Origin: Nocardia sp. NBC_01329 | GTDB taxonomy: Bacteria > Actinomycetota > Actinomycetes > Mycobacteriales > Mycobacteriaceae | Direction of reading: 5' to 3' | Assembly (NCBI RefSeq): GCF_035956715.1 | Contig: NZ_CP108381.1 | Span: 62,001 to 126,000 of the forward strand | Length of the DNA stretch: 64,000 bases | In this document: piece by piece, positions 1-9,500 of the stretch | Numbering within the stretch: position 1 is the stretch's first letter | Layout of the letters: each line of letters begins with the position of its first letter | Translations under genes and position numbers: made by a program | The notes under the pieces: model-generated | The model's input: the letters and a program-made list of their open reading frames with translations, nothing else | Told to the model about the DNA's origin: nothing | Databases searched by the model: none

Positions 1-586
1 AGTCTTCGGGCGGTCCCGACACCAGCACCACGGCTGCGTCGACGGCCAGGGTCTGCGCGAGGGTCGGATCTTCGGATCCGGCGGCCACCACATCGACCCG
101 ATCGCCGGCTCGCAGGATCTCGGTGATCGCGGTATCGGCCAGCCGGACCGGCACGATTCGGGAATCCGGGCGCCCCGTCGCGACCTCGGCGAGACGTGGC
201 CCGACCACGCGAACGTCGGTGAGCACCTCGCCCGCGCGCAGGGCGGCGGTCAGTACGGCGCCGAGCAGCGGCGCGGGGTCCGCGGCCGCGCCGTCCGGTG
301 CGACATCCGGCGGATAGGAAGCGAGCCGGAGGTCCGCGGCGCCGAGCAGGTGGCCGGGTGGGAGGTCGCGGGCCGCGACCACGACGGTGGAACGCGCGTG
401 GGCCGGATCGCCGCGGAGGAACAGCGTTACGGCCGCGAGCGCGCACAGTGCGGCCAGGATGCGCCGCAGCAGGACCCCGTCGGCCCAAGGCGGGCGATTG
501 TCGAACGCATCACGCCAGGTCTCACCGGCGCCGAGACGGGCGCGGCCGCCGATGGCCGTGTGGGCGGAGGTTCGGAAGCGGCTCAT
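1..586 (-). CDS. SAF-domain (CpaB/RcpC-like) membrane-anchored protein, 3' end outside window
   Basis: I translated the complement from the ATG at 584-586; the frame stays open to the window edge, so only the N-terminal ~195 residues are visible. There is one membrane segment at about residues 42-57. It is followed by a SAF-type region beginning with a TVVVAARDLPPGHLL motif near residue 67 and continuing with ADTAITEILRAGDRVDVV. This is the organisation of Flp-pilus assembly CpaB/RcpC and of actinobacterial SAF proteins, which bind periplasmic polymers. It is transcribed in the same direction as the zinc ribbon gene upstream. No other pilus gene is visible, so a pilus role is only possible. 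The family call is fairly secure, the function is not. Confidence 0.75.
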   Translation of the reverse strand, partial: MSRFRTSAHTAIGGRARLGAGETWRDAFDNRPPWADGVLLRRILAALCALAAVTLFLRGDPAHARSTVVVAARDLPPGHLLGAADLRLASYPPDVAPDGAAADPAPLLGAVLTAALRAGEVLTDVRVVGPRLAEVATGRPDSRIVPVRLADTAITEILRAGDRVDVVAAGSEDPTLAQTLAVDAAVVLVSGPPED

Positions 587-727
587 GTGTCGAGCGTATG
601 AGCGCTTTCCGGTACTGAACCGGAGTTGTGCACAACTGTGGACAACTCGGGGGGTGTGGATGGATCACATCGGTGCCCGGCCGCTATCGCCGGTCGATCG
701 GCGCCGGATCGGCGCGAGATCCTTCTC

Positions 728-1036
728 TCAGCTGGCCGCGGCGGCCGGGGCCGACGAAGTACCGGCCGAGCCCTTGTCGGAGCCGGCTTTCGAGCTGGAA
801 GCCGAAGAGCTCGACGCGGAGCTGTCGGACTTGGCCGGTTCGCTGGCGGTCGACGCGCCGCTGCGGCTGTCGGTCCGGTAGAAGCCGCTGCCCTTGAAGA
901 CGATGCCCACCGAATTGAAGAGCTTACGCAGGGCGCCGGAGCACTCCGAGCAGACAGTGAGAGCCTCATCGGTAAAGGACTGAACGATATCGAAGCGGTT
1001 GTCGCACTGGGTGCACGCATATGAATAGGTTGGCAC
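728..1036 (-). CDS. FmdB-family zinc ribbon protein
   Basis: A 102-residue protein starting MPTYSYACTQC. Two CxxC pairs (C8/C11 and a CSEC pair near residue 32) form the short zinc ribbon of the FmdB/CxxC_CxxC_SSSS family. The C-terminal half is low-complexity Ser/Ala/Lys sequence, as in the serine-rich actinobacterial members (M. tuberculosis Rv0991c type). Relatives of Rv0991c have been linked to protein-folding stress; here the role is inference. It lies between the SAF gene and the folate cyclo-ligase, all on the minus strand, the same arrangement I recall in mycobacteria. Confidence 0.85.
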   Translation of the reverse strand: MPTYSYACTQCDNRFDIVQSFTDEALTVCSECSGALRKLFNSVGIVFKGSGFYRTDSRSGASTASEPAKSDSSASSSSASSSKAGSDKGSAGTSSAPAAAAS

Positions 1037-1155
1037 TGGGTCCTCCGCAGTATTCGAGATTTAGCACTCTACAGCCGACAGTGCCAACAGTGCCAATCGC
1101 CCATTGATTCCGGTATACCCACTATTGTGCCGAGCGCCACCCGGGAAGGTGATCG

Positions 1156-1755
1156 CTACAGTGCGGCGTCGAGCCGCCGCATCCCGCCGACCGGGGTCAG
1201 CACCCAGGTCATCCGGATATCGTGCGGTTCCTCGGGTAGCCGCTCCACCAGCTCGTCGTCGCGGACCACAACCATCCGGCGGGCGGCCGGATCGGCCATC
1301 CCGAGCGTCCGGTCGTAGTAGCCCGCACCCTGGCCGAGTCGGACGCCGCGCCGGTCCACCGCCAGCGCCGGGATCAGCAGCACCTCGGCGCGGGCGACAG
1401 TTTCCGGCGGCAGCACCGGACCCGTCGGTTCGAGCAGGCCGAAGCGGGCCGGGCGCAACGATCCCGCGCCGGTGAACTCGCCCCAGCTCAATGGGCCGGG
1501 TCGGCCGGTCACCGGGAGCAGTACCCGGCTACCGGAATCCCGCAGTGCCTCGGGGATGGCCACCGATCCCGGCTCCCCGCGCATCGGCACATAGGCACAC
1601 ACCCACTCAGCGGGACCGAGGTCGGCGGCTGTCGCGGCCAGCGCCGCGGCCTCCGCTGCATGGACGAGTTCGGGTAATCCCGCCCGGCGGGCGCGGATCT
1701 CCGCGCGCCAGGCCTGCTTGTCACACTCGTCGGGCATGGGCACGGCGACAACCAT
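1156..1755 (-). CDS. 5-formyltetrahydrofolate cyclo-ligase
   Basis: A 199-residue protein of the MTHFS family, which uses ATP to convert 5-formyl-THF to 5,10-methenyl-THF in the cytoplasm. Family marks are the N-terminal Lys/Arg-rich helix (KQAWRAEIRARRAG), the MRGEPGS segment, and the C-terminal phosphate-binding motif LGQGAGYYDRTL, followed by DELVERLP. The length is normal for bacterial enzymes. It is divergent from galU with a gap of about 90 bp, which matches the Rv0992c-galU order of mycobacteria. Confidence 0.93.
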   Translation of the reverse strand: MVVAVPMPDECDKQAWRAEIRARRAGLPELVHAAEAAALAATAADLGPAEWVCAYVPMRGEPGSVAIPEALRDSGSRVLLPVTGRPGPLSWGEFTGAGSLRPARFGLLEPTGPVLPPETVARAEVLLIPALAVDRRGVRLGQGAGYYDRTLGMADPAARRMVVVRDDELVERLPEEPHDIRMTWVLTPVGGMRRLDAAL

Positions 1756-1848
1756 AGGCTCTCACCAGTGCCGGTCACGTCGGCGAAAGTCCGCGGCGAG
1801 CCGGTGTACAGCCGTTTGGACGGCGCCGTGGATGGATAGGGTGTGTAT

Positions 1849-2814
1849 ATGACAGAAAAGGCCGCAGAACAGGGCAACGAGGGCGCCGCCCCGTCGGAGC
1901 AGGGCTTCCGGACGGCCGTCGTGCCCGCGGCCGGGCTGGGGACCAGGTTCCTGCCCGCGACCAAGACGGTCCCCAAGGAGCTGCTGCCGGTGGTCGATAC
2001 CCCCGGTATCGAATTGGTGGCCAGCGAGGCGGCCGAATCCGGAGCCAGCCGACTGGTGATCGTGACCTCCCCAGGTAAGGACGGAGTGGTCGCGCATTTC
2101 GTGGAGGATCTGGTGTTGGAGAGCACCCTCGCCGAGCGCGGGAAATTCCAGCTGCTGGAGAAGGTGCGCAAGGCTCCGGGGCTGCTCGATGTGACCTCGG
2201 TAGTGCAGGAGGAACCGCTCGGCCTCGGGCACGCGGTGGCGCAGGCCGAAGCGGTGCTCGATCCCGAAGAAGATGTGATCGCGGTGCTGCTGCCCGACGA
2301 TCTGGTGCTGCCGTGCGGGGTGCTGGACGTGATGAATCGGGTTCGTCGTAAGCGCGGCGGATCCGTGCTGTGTGCGATCGACGTGCCCAAGGACCAGGTC
2401 AGCGCGTACGGGGTGTTCGATGTGGCGCCGGTGCCCGACGCGGTCAATCCGAATGTGCTGCGCGTCAAGGGCATGGTGGAGAAGCCCGGCCTGGCCGACG
2501 CGCCGTCCACCTTCGCCGCCGCCGGCCGCTATCTGCTCGATCGGGCGATCTTCGACGCGCTGCGCCGGATCGGCCCCGGCGCGGGTGGGGAACTGCAACT
2601 CACCGATGCGATTTCGCTGCTCATCGATGAGGGCCATCCGGTCCATGTTGTCGTCCACCGTGGGTCGCGCCACGATCTGGGCAACCCGGGCGGCTATCTT
2701 CGTGCTGCGGTGGATTTCGCGTTGGAGCGCGAGGAATACGGTCCTGCGCTGCGCGAGTGGCTCCAGCACCGGCTCGATCCGGCGTGGAACCCGCAACTCA
2801 CCGCGGACGAATGA
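1849..2814 (+). CDS. galU: UTP-glucose-1-phosphate uridylyltransferase
   Basis: A 321-residue nucleotidyltransferase making UDP-glucose for cell-wall and capsule polysaccharides. It carries the signature AAGLGTRFLPATKTVPKELLP near the N-terminus, the acceptor/metal segment LLPDDLVL, and EKP in the sugar-binding part. I chose the ATG at 1849 over the GTG at 1843 because the purine-rich GGATAGG at 1834-1840 is spaced 8 nt from the ATG but only 2 nt from the GTG. It heads a same-strand run galU-glp-rimJ-sepX. Confidence 0.95.
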   Translation: MTEKAAEQGNEGAAPSEQGFRTAVVPAAGLGTRFLPATKTVPKELLPVVDTPGIELVASEAAESGASRLVIVTSPGKDGVVAHFVEDLVLESTLAERGKFQLLEKVRKAPGLLDVTSVVQEEPLGLGHAVAQAEAVLDPEEDVIAVLLPDDLVLPCGVLDVMNRVRRKRGGSVLCAIDVPKDQVSAYGVFDVAPVPDAVNPNVLRVKGMVEKPGLADAPSTFAAAGRYLLDRAIFDALRRIGPGAGGELQLTDAISLLIDEGHPVHVVVHRGSRHDLGNPGGYLRAAVDFALEREEYGPALREWLQHRLDPAWNPQLTADE

Positions 2815-2850
2815 GATCGCCTGCGGGGCGAGGACATCGGGAAGGGCTGG

Positions 2851-4110
2851 ATGCGCTCTGTTGAGGATCAGCAGATCAAAGTGACCGCTGCGGCTGTCGC
2901 GCCGCGGCCGGTACGGGTAGCTATTTCCGAGGCCCAGGGTCTGCTGTGCGCCGAGGATGTGGTGACCGAGCGGCCGCTGCCCGGGTTCGATCAGGCCGCC
3001 ATCGACGGGTACGCCGTGCGCAGTGTGGATGTCGCGTCCGCCGGTGCCGATATCCGCGACGAGGACGGCGAACTCGTCGATCTGACGTTACCGGTGGTCG
3101 GTGAGGTGCTCGCCGGTTCCCGGCAGCCGATCCGGCTGCAACCACGGCAGACGGTGCGGGTGGCGACCGGTGCGCCGCTGCCCACCCTCGCGGACGCGGT
3201 GCTGCCGATGGATTTCACCGATGGCGGCCGAGGTCGGCTCAAGGTGTACGAATCGGTGCGTTCGGGCGACTATGTGCGCCGGGCCGGTGACGATGTGCAA
3301 CCCGGAGACGTCGCAGTGCATGCCGGAACGATCATCGGTCCCGCTCAGGTGGGTCTGCTGGCCGCGGTCGGCCAGGACAAGGTGCTCATCCATCCGCGGC
3401 CGCGGCTGTCGGTGATCTCGATCGGCGAGGAACTGGTCGATATCGACCGTGCTCCCGGGCCCGGCCAGGTCTACGACGTGAACTCCTACGCCCTGGCTGC
3501 CGCCGCCCGTGATGCCGGTGCGGATGTGAACCGGGTCGGCATCGTGGATGCCGACCCGCGTCGGCTGCGGGATGTGGTCGAGGGCCAGTTGGTGCGGGCG
3601 GAGGTCGTGGTGATCGCCGGCGCGGTCGGCGGGTGGGCCTCGGATCAGGTGTGCGAGGCGCTGGAGGGGCTCGGTGAGCTGGAGATCGCTCGGGTCGCGA
3701 TGCATCCGGGTTCGGTGCAGGGGTTCGGCCGGCTCGGCCGTGACGAGGTGCCTACCTTCCTACTGCCGTCGAACCCGGTGGGTGCCCTGGTGGTTTTCGA
3801 GGTGATGGTGCGCCCACTGATCCGGATCGCGCTGGGAAGACGGCAGCCGATGCGCCGGATCGTCCGGGCTCGGACCATAACTCCGATCCAGTCGATGGCG
3901 GGTCGTAAGGGTTATCTACGCGCCCAGTTGATGCGGGACGAATCCACCGGTGAGTATTTGGTGCAGCCGCTCGGCAACAGCGCGGGCGCTTCGTCGCATC
4001 TGCTGGCCGCGATGTCGGAGGCCAACAGTCTGATCGTGGTCGAGCCCGACGACATCGAAATTCGCACCGGTGACAAGGTTCGGGTCGCGTTCCTGGCACA
4101 GCGCGGCTAG
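2851..4110 (+). CDS. glp: MoeA/gephyrin-like divisome protein Glp
   Basis: A 419-residue MoeA-family protein. The N-terminal MoeA signature is present (PGFDQAAIDGYAVR), as are the beta-barrel middle part and the C-terminal MoeA domain IV. In the MPT-binding domain, the catalytic loop that reads TGGVSxG in true molybdotransferases here reads AGAVGG. In corynebacteria the MoeA paralogue at this locus is Glp, which binds FtsZ and works with the membrane receptor GlpR; the gene for a SepX/GlpR protein lies two genes downstream. I therefore favour a cell-division role over cofactor synthesis. A purine-rich GGGAAGGG just upstream supports the ATG at 2851. Confidence 0.85.
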   Translation: MRSVEDQQIKVTAAAVAPRPVRVAISEAQGLLCAEDVVTERPLPGFDQAAIDGYAVRSVDVASAGADIRDEDGELVDLTLPVVGEVLAGSRQPIRLQPRQTVRVATGAPLPTLADAVLPMDFTDGGRGRLKVYESVRSGDYVRRAGDDVQPGDVAVHAGTIIGPAQVGLLAAVGQDKVLIHPRPRLSVISIGEELVDIDRAPGPGQVYDVNSYALAAAARDAGADVNRVGIVDADPRRLRDVVEGQLVRAEVVVIAGAVGGWASDQVCEALEGLGELEIARVAMHPGSVQGFGRLGRDEVPTFLLPSNPVGALVVFEVMVRPLIRIALGRRQPMRRIVRARTITPIQSMAGRKGYLRAQLMRDESTGEYLVQPLGNSAGASSHLLAAMSEANSLIVVEPDDIEIRTGDKVRVAFLAQRG

Positions 4111-4121
4111 AAGTGGAGTCC

Positions 4122-4772
4122 ATGAATGTCTTCCGGGCCACCCAGCATCCAGGGTGGCCCGCGCACCTCGGCCCGGTGCGGGTAGTGGCCGGGGAGGTGA
4201 CCTTGCGGCCGGTGCGGTTGCGGGATGCGGCGGCGTGGAGCCGGATCAGGTTGCACGACCAGAACCATCTGGAGCCATGGGAGCCCACCGGGCGCGGCGC
4301 CTGGGACGCGCGCAATCACGCCTCGAACTGGCCGCCGTTGTGGTCGAGCCTGAAGGCGGAGGCGCGTCGCGGCGCGATGATCCCGCTGGTGATAGAGGTC
4401 GACGGTACGTTCAGCGGGCAGTTGACGGTCGGCAATATCGTGCGCGGCGCACTGCGTTCGGCATGGATCGGGTATTGGGTGGCCAAGCATCTCGGCGGGC
4501 AGGGCGTCGCGACCGCCGCGCTGGCACTGGGGCTCGATCACTGTTTCGGCCCGGTCGGATTGCATCGGGTCGAGGCCACGGTGCGGCCGGAGAATCTGGC
4601 GAGCCAGGCGGTGCTGCGCAATGTGGGGTTCCGCGAAGAAGGGCTGCTGCGTCGGTATCTCGATGTGGACGGGGCGTGGCGCGATCATCTGCTGGTCGGC
4701 ATGACAGTGGAGGAGTTGTCGGGCAGGGTGGTCGATCGCCTGGCGCGGGAAGGGCGGTTGACGCTGCGGTGA
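4122..4772 (+). CDS. rimJ: RimJ-like GNAT N-acetyltransferase
   Basis: A 216-residue GNAT of the ribosomal-protein alanine N-acetyltransferase (Acetyltransf_3) subgroup. Visible are the N-terminal beta strand VTLRPVRLRDAAAWSRIR, the SAWIGYWV strand, the acetyl-CoA pyrophosphate loop GGQGVATAAL, and the NLASQAVLRNVGFREEG segment. It sits between glp and sepX as Rv0995 does. An upstream GTG at 4113 is in frame; I prefer ATG 4122, which has GGAG at 4115-4118 although the spacing is short. The actual substrate is unknown, and retention in the divisome cluster does not prove a link. Confidence 0.85.
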   Translation: MNVFRATQHPGWPAHLGPVRVVAGEVTLRPVRLRDAAAWSRIRLHDQNHLEPWEPTGRGAWDARNHASNWPPLWSSLKAEARRGAMIPLVIEVDGTFSGQLTVGNIVRGALRSAWIGYWVAKHLGGQGVATAALALGLDHCFGPVGLHRVEATVRPENLASQAVLRNVGFREEGLLRRYLDVDGAWRDHLLVGMTVEELSGRVVDRLAREGRLTLR

Positions 4773-5035
4773 AGCGGCGCCGGAAACCGGCCTGCCCGGA
4801 ACCGGCTTTGGTGGAAATGTGACTCATGTGGCGGATGTGCACGGCGCGCCTGCCGTGTTGTACCCCTACTCGGAATTAACCTACGGACGTCGGTGGTGCG
4901 CCCTGCGCCACCGGCGGAGAGCTCGTACCACGATCTGCGAGACGTACCCGCGGGGAGGGACTCCGACGCCGGGGCGCACACGGTTCGTGGCGGGGGCTCG
5001 GACGACGACCAGGCGTGACGGAGGTGCTGACGACG

Positions 5036-6088
5036 ATGCCGAATTCGATCCTGTGGATCGGCCTGGTCGTGCTGTGGGTCTTCGTCCTGTTTCCTATCCT
5101 CGCCGACCGGCATCCCAGAATCCGCCGGACAACCGATACGGCCCTGGCCACGCGGGTACTGCATCGTGGAGATTCCAAACGGCGTAAGGGAAGTGGACAT
5201 GCTCGTAAGAAGCGGACCACCCGACCCTATCGAAAGCGTCACCACGCCAACGATGCGGAGGATCCGATGAGTGCGTCGGGTGAGGAGAACGGCACCGCGG
5301 CCGACGAGGAAAAGCCGGACCACGGCGTCGGCGACCAGGTCGTGGCCGAGCTCGATGACGACGACACCGCCCATATGTCGGAGTCCGGCGAGGCCGTGGA
5401 CGACGGGGAACTCGAACGCGCCGCGGAAAGCGACGAGCGGACACTGTTCCCCGCCGAGGGCGCCGAGAATGCCGCGGCCGCGGTCGAGGGGAATGTTCCC
5501 GCACGTATACCTCCGGTCCGGGCCACCGTGCGCGCGCCCATACCCGAAGCCGAATACGAATACGAATACGACGACGAGGAATTCGTGCCGACTCGGCGCG
5601 GGCGCGGCGGTTACGACCCCGAAGCCGATGCCGTCGCTCGGGCCGCGCGCTACACCTTCCGGCAGCGAGCCGTGGTGGCTCTCGTGCTCGGTGCCATCCT
5701 GTGCGGTGGTCTGGCGGTGGCCGTAGCGCCCATCTTCTGGTGGGGCTGCGGTGGTGCGGTGCTGTCGCTGGGCACCTATCTGGGTTATCTGCGCAAACAG
5801 GTCCGGATCGAACAGGAGATCCGCAGGCGGCGCAGCGCCCGGCTGTCCGGCCGGGGTCACGATTCTGCCGAGTACGGTCCCGCCGACACCGAATCGGGGG
5901 CGGTGCGGACGGCCCGGCCGGGGATGGATCGCGACACCGCGCGCGCCCTGCGCCGTCGCGCTCAACTGCTCGAGCCCGACGATGAAGATCCGGCGTTCGA
6001 GCATCTGGACGCCTATGACGCGAGCATCGCCCGGACGGTACGCAACCGGGCCACCGGCGGCGATATCCGCCGGGCCGCCGGTGCCTGA
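5036..6088 (+). CDS. sepX: Divisome membrane protein SepX/GlpR
   Basis: A 350-residue protein with an N-terminal membrane helix (SILWIGLVVLWVFVLFPIL) directly followed by the conserved RHPRIRRTTD segment. A long acidic linker contains EAEYEYEYDDEE. Two adjacent membrane helices lie near residues 205-245, then a basic stretch and a soluble tail. This matches the SepX/GlpR family: receptor for the gephyrin-like Glp in corynebacteria and an FtsZ-ring component in Streptomyces. The ATG at 5036 is preferred because GGAGGT at 5020-5025 is spaced 10 nt from it; the GTG at 5015 has no such site. The 263 bp upstream hold no gene I can support. Confidence 0.87.
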   Translation: MPNSILWIGLVVLWVFVLFPILADRHPRIRRTTDTALATRVLHRGDSKRRKGSGHARKKRTTRPYRKRHHANDAEDPMSASGEENGTAADEEKPDHGVGDQVVAELDDDDTAHMSESGEAVDDGELERAAESDERTLFPAEGAENAAAAVEGNVPARIPPVRATVRAPIPEAEYEYEYDDEEFVPTRRGRGGYDPEADAVARAARYTFRQRAVVALVLGAILCGGLAVAVAPIFWWGCGGAVLSLGTYLGYLRKQVRIEQEIRRRRSARLSGRGHDSAEYGPADTESGAVRTARPGMDRDTARALRRRAQLLEPDDEDPAFEHLDAYDASIARTVRNRATGGDIRRAAGA

Positions 6089-6213
6089 ACATCCGCGGTC
6101 ACGGCCCGTCCCGGGGCGCCCACTATGGGTGCATTATTCCAGGTCAGGTCCCCGATTCGGCTTCTGGTAACCCGGTTTGCTAGAGTGGCACAGCGCGGTT
6201 CGCAGAGCCGCAC

Positions 6214-6286
6214 GGGGCTATAGCGCAGTTGGTAGCGCGTCTCGTTCGCATCGAGAAGGTCGGGAGTTCGATTCTCCCTAGCTCCA
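6214..6286 (+). tRNA. tRNA-Ala (anticodon CGC)
   Basis: Cloverleaf read by eye. The 7-bp acceptor GGGGCTA pairs with TAGCTCC (one G-T). The D arm is GCGC/GCGC, the anticodon arm TCTCG/CGAGA with loop TTCGCAT (anticodon CGC), and the T arm GGGAG/CTCCC with loop TTCGATT. Discriminator A at 6286 is followed by CCG, so the CCA end is not encoded. A TAGAGT box at 6181-6186 is a possible -10. Confidence 0.95.
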
Positions 6287-6330
6287 CCGATTGTTCAAGT
6301 GATATCTGACCAGCTTTTCTGACACAGAGC

Positions 6331-6366
6331 TAACCCCAGCCGCCGGTGCGGCTGGGGTTATTTTTC
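6331..6366 (+). terminator. Rho-independent terminator of tRNA-Ala
   Basis: A perfect 13-bp inverted repeat (6331-6343 and 6348-6360) with loop CGGT, followed by TTTTTCT. It is a textbook intrinsic terminator 45 nt after the tRNA, unusual in such a GC-rich region for having a true T-tract. Confidence 0.9.
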
Positions 6367-6508
6367 TGTTCAGGTCGGTTTCGGTGTTCTGGTACCCAGG
6401 GTGTTGTGGTCAGTGGGGTTGGTGTGATGAGTAGGTCTCGTGCTTGCTCGGCACGCAGCGCATGAGCCCTCGTGATCGCGCTATCGGCCGATGACGTGCA
6501 CGGACACT

Positions 6509-9500
6509 TTATTGCGCCGCGCGGATCGCCGCCGAGATGCGGTCCACATCGGCCCGTTCCTGGTCTGGCAGCGGTGCTCCCGAGCTGTCCCGTTCCGCTG
6601 CGGCCGCCGACAACAGCTGACGGGCTTGCTCGGCGTTTCCGGCGAGGACGGCGGCTCCGGCGAGTCCTTCCAGCGCGAGGGCGACCGCGCGGGGGTCGCC
6701 GATGTCCCGGGCCACTGCCAGACCCTGTCGGTGCAGCTCGCGTGCCTGCTCTGGATCGCCGCGTAATTCGGCGATGAAGCCCAGCTCGGCGAGGCTGTGT
6801 GCGATGCCCGGCGCGTAGCCCACTTCTCGGTTCCAGTCGAGCGACACCCGTGTGTGCTTCTCGGCATCATCGAGCCGGCCCGCCCGTCGGGCCCCGATGC
6901 CGAGGCCCACTTCCGCGAAGACTCGGCCGAGCATGTGGCCCTGGCCGACCGATAGATCGCGGGCACGCTCGTGCAACAGGCGCGCTCGGGCCAGATCTCC
7001 GGCCAGCAAGGCGAGCCTGCCGAGCCCCGACAACATATCGGCCACCTGTGGCCACAGCCCGAGTTCTTCGGCCCGGCGCAGGCCGTCGCGACGCAGGCGC
7101 GTCGCTTCGGCGTAGTCGCCGATGATCTCGGATCTACGGGCAAGGAGGTCGGCGGCCCGAAGCTGCCCCCACCGATCACCGAGATCTGCGAAAAACTCGG
7201 CACTCTCACGCGCGTCACGAGCCATCGCCGCGATGTCCCCGCGCAGCAGGGCATGGTGCGCGGCGCTGCTCAACGCCGCGGCTACCCCCCAATCGTCCGC
7301 GGCCGCGCGGAACCCGGCCAGGGCGCGCTGCGCGAGCGTGTCGCTGATCGACTGGTCCCCACCGCCGAGCAGCACCTCCGCCAGCAGCCATTCGGTGAAC
7401 GCGCGGCCCGCCGGATCGTTCACTCGGTCGAAACCGGCCAGCCCGGCGTCCACCAACGCAGCCCGGTCCGCATCGCTGCTGCTGAGCAGCATCAACGCGG
7501 AACGCCAGCCATTGGCCCGCGCCCACAGTGCCGAGCGGGAATCCCCGGGGGTGCTCAGCGCGACGTCGAGCAGTCGGACACCGTCGGTGAGTCGTCCACG
7601 CAGGAACCAGTACCAGGCCAGCGCGTCGACGAGTCGAAGCGCACCCTCGGAATTGCCGCTGCGCGCCGAATCTTCCACGGCGGAGCGCAGATTCGCGTAT
7701 TCGGTATCGACCACCGCGAGCCACCTGCGCTGGTCGGCGCCGCGCAGCCGGTCACGCGCTCGTTCGGCGAGGGTTGTGTAGTACCCGTTGCGCACGTCAC
7801 GGACCGGATCGGCCTCCCCGGCCTGGACCAGACGATCCGAGCAGTACAGCATGACCGACTCCGACAACCGATAGCGCGGTCCGTGCTCGGTGTCGGTCAT
7901 CGCGACCAGTGACCGATCGACCAGGCGTGCGAGCAGGTCGGGGATCTGCCCTCGGGGCAGATCCCCGATCGCGCAGATATGCTCGGCCGCGGCCAGCCCG
8001 AAACTATCGGTGTGCACCGAAAGTCTTCGCAGCACAGCCTGCTCCGGCTCGATCAGCTGCTCCCAACTCCAGTCGATCATCGCGCGCAGCGTCCGTTGGC
8101 GACGGGGACCACCCCGATGTCCGACGACCAGCAGCTCGAATCGATCGTCCATCCGCGCGGCGAGTTCCCGGACCCCGAGCGCCCGCACCCGGGCGGCGGC
8201 AAGTTCCAGCGCCAGCGGGATGCCGTCCAGCCGACGACAGATGGTGGCTACGGCCGCGGCATTGCCCGCATCGATGGTGAAGCCGGGAGCCGCGGCGGCC
8301 GCTCGGGTGATGAACAATCGGACGGCGCTGAACTTCGGTAGCGCCTCGGCACCGGTATCCGCGGGCGAGTGCGGCAATTCGAGTGCCGCGACCGGATATA
8401 CGGCTTCGCCGGATATACCGAGGGGTTCCTGGCTCGTGGCCAGCACACGCAGCCCGGGCACCGATCGCAGCAGCTGTTCGGTCAGTGCGGCGATCACGTC
8501 CACCAGATGCTCGCAGTTGTCCAGGACCAGCAGGACCCGTTTGCCGTCCAGCGCGGTGATGAGCTGTTCGACCGGTCCGGAGGCGGTCCGGCCGGCGTCG
8601 CGGATACCCAGCACCGCCTGCACCGCGTCCACGATGGTGCTGTGCGAGGCGGAGTTCCCGTCGATCCCGGCCAGCTCGACGAACCACACGCCGTCGGGGT
8701 GGTCGGCGATCAGGGCTCGGGCCGCCTCGACTCCCAATCGAGTCTTGCCGACGCCGCCGGGCCCGATGAGAGTGACCGATCGATGTTCGCGGACCAGCGC
8801 GCATACGTCGTGCGCCGCTTCGGCCCTGCCGATCAATTCGGTCAGTTGGCTGGGCAGGTTCGTCGCGGTGGTGGCAGGGCGGGGAGCGATCAGCGGGTCC
8901 TGCGCCAGGATCGCGCGCTGCACGGCGACGATCTCAGGGCTCGGATCGACACCGAGCTCGGTGCGGAGTCGCTCCCGTAGATCGGTGAAGCCGGCCAGTG
9001 CCTCACTCTGACGTCCGGCGCGGTACAACGCACGTAGGTGCGCTGCGCGTAATCGTTCGCGCAGCGGATGTTCGGCGACCACGGGGGCCAGTTCGCCGAC
9101 CAGGCCGGCGTATTCGCCTGTTTCGAGCAGCGCTTCGGCCCGGGCTTCCACCGCGGACAGTCGGAGTTCGGTCAACCTGGCCACTTCGACCGCCGCGAAC
9201 TCTTCGTCGGCGCTCTCGACGAACGCGCTGCCACGCCAGAGGTCGAGCGCGGCGCTCAGGGCGTCGGCCCGCGCCCGAGCATCCGTTCCGCCGGCCCCGA
9301 GCAACGACTCGAACCGGCCGGCGTCCACCGCATCGGCCGGGACATCCAAGCTGTAGCCCGCGGCCCGTGCCACGACCAGGGCGCGGGCGCTCGGCTCGGC
9401 GGCGGCGAGGGCCCGGCGCAGTTGCGACACCTTGACCTGTACCGCGGCCGACGGGTCACGGGGCGCCCGCTGCGGCCACAGGACGTCTACGAAGCGGTCC

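Noticed and set aside
4685..6004. 439-codon minus-strand open frame over sepX
   Set aside because: Antisense to sepX, which has a clear family match and RBS.
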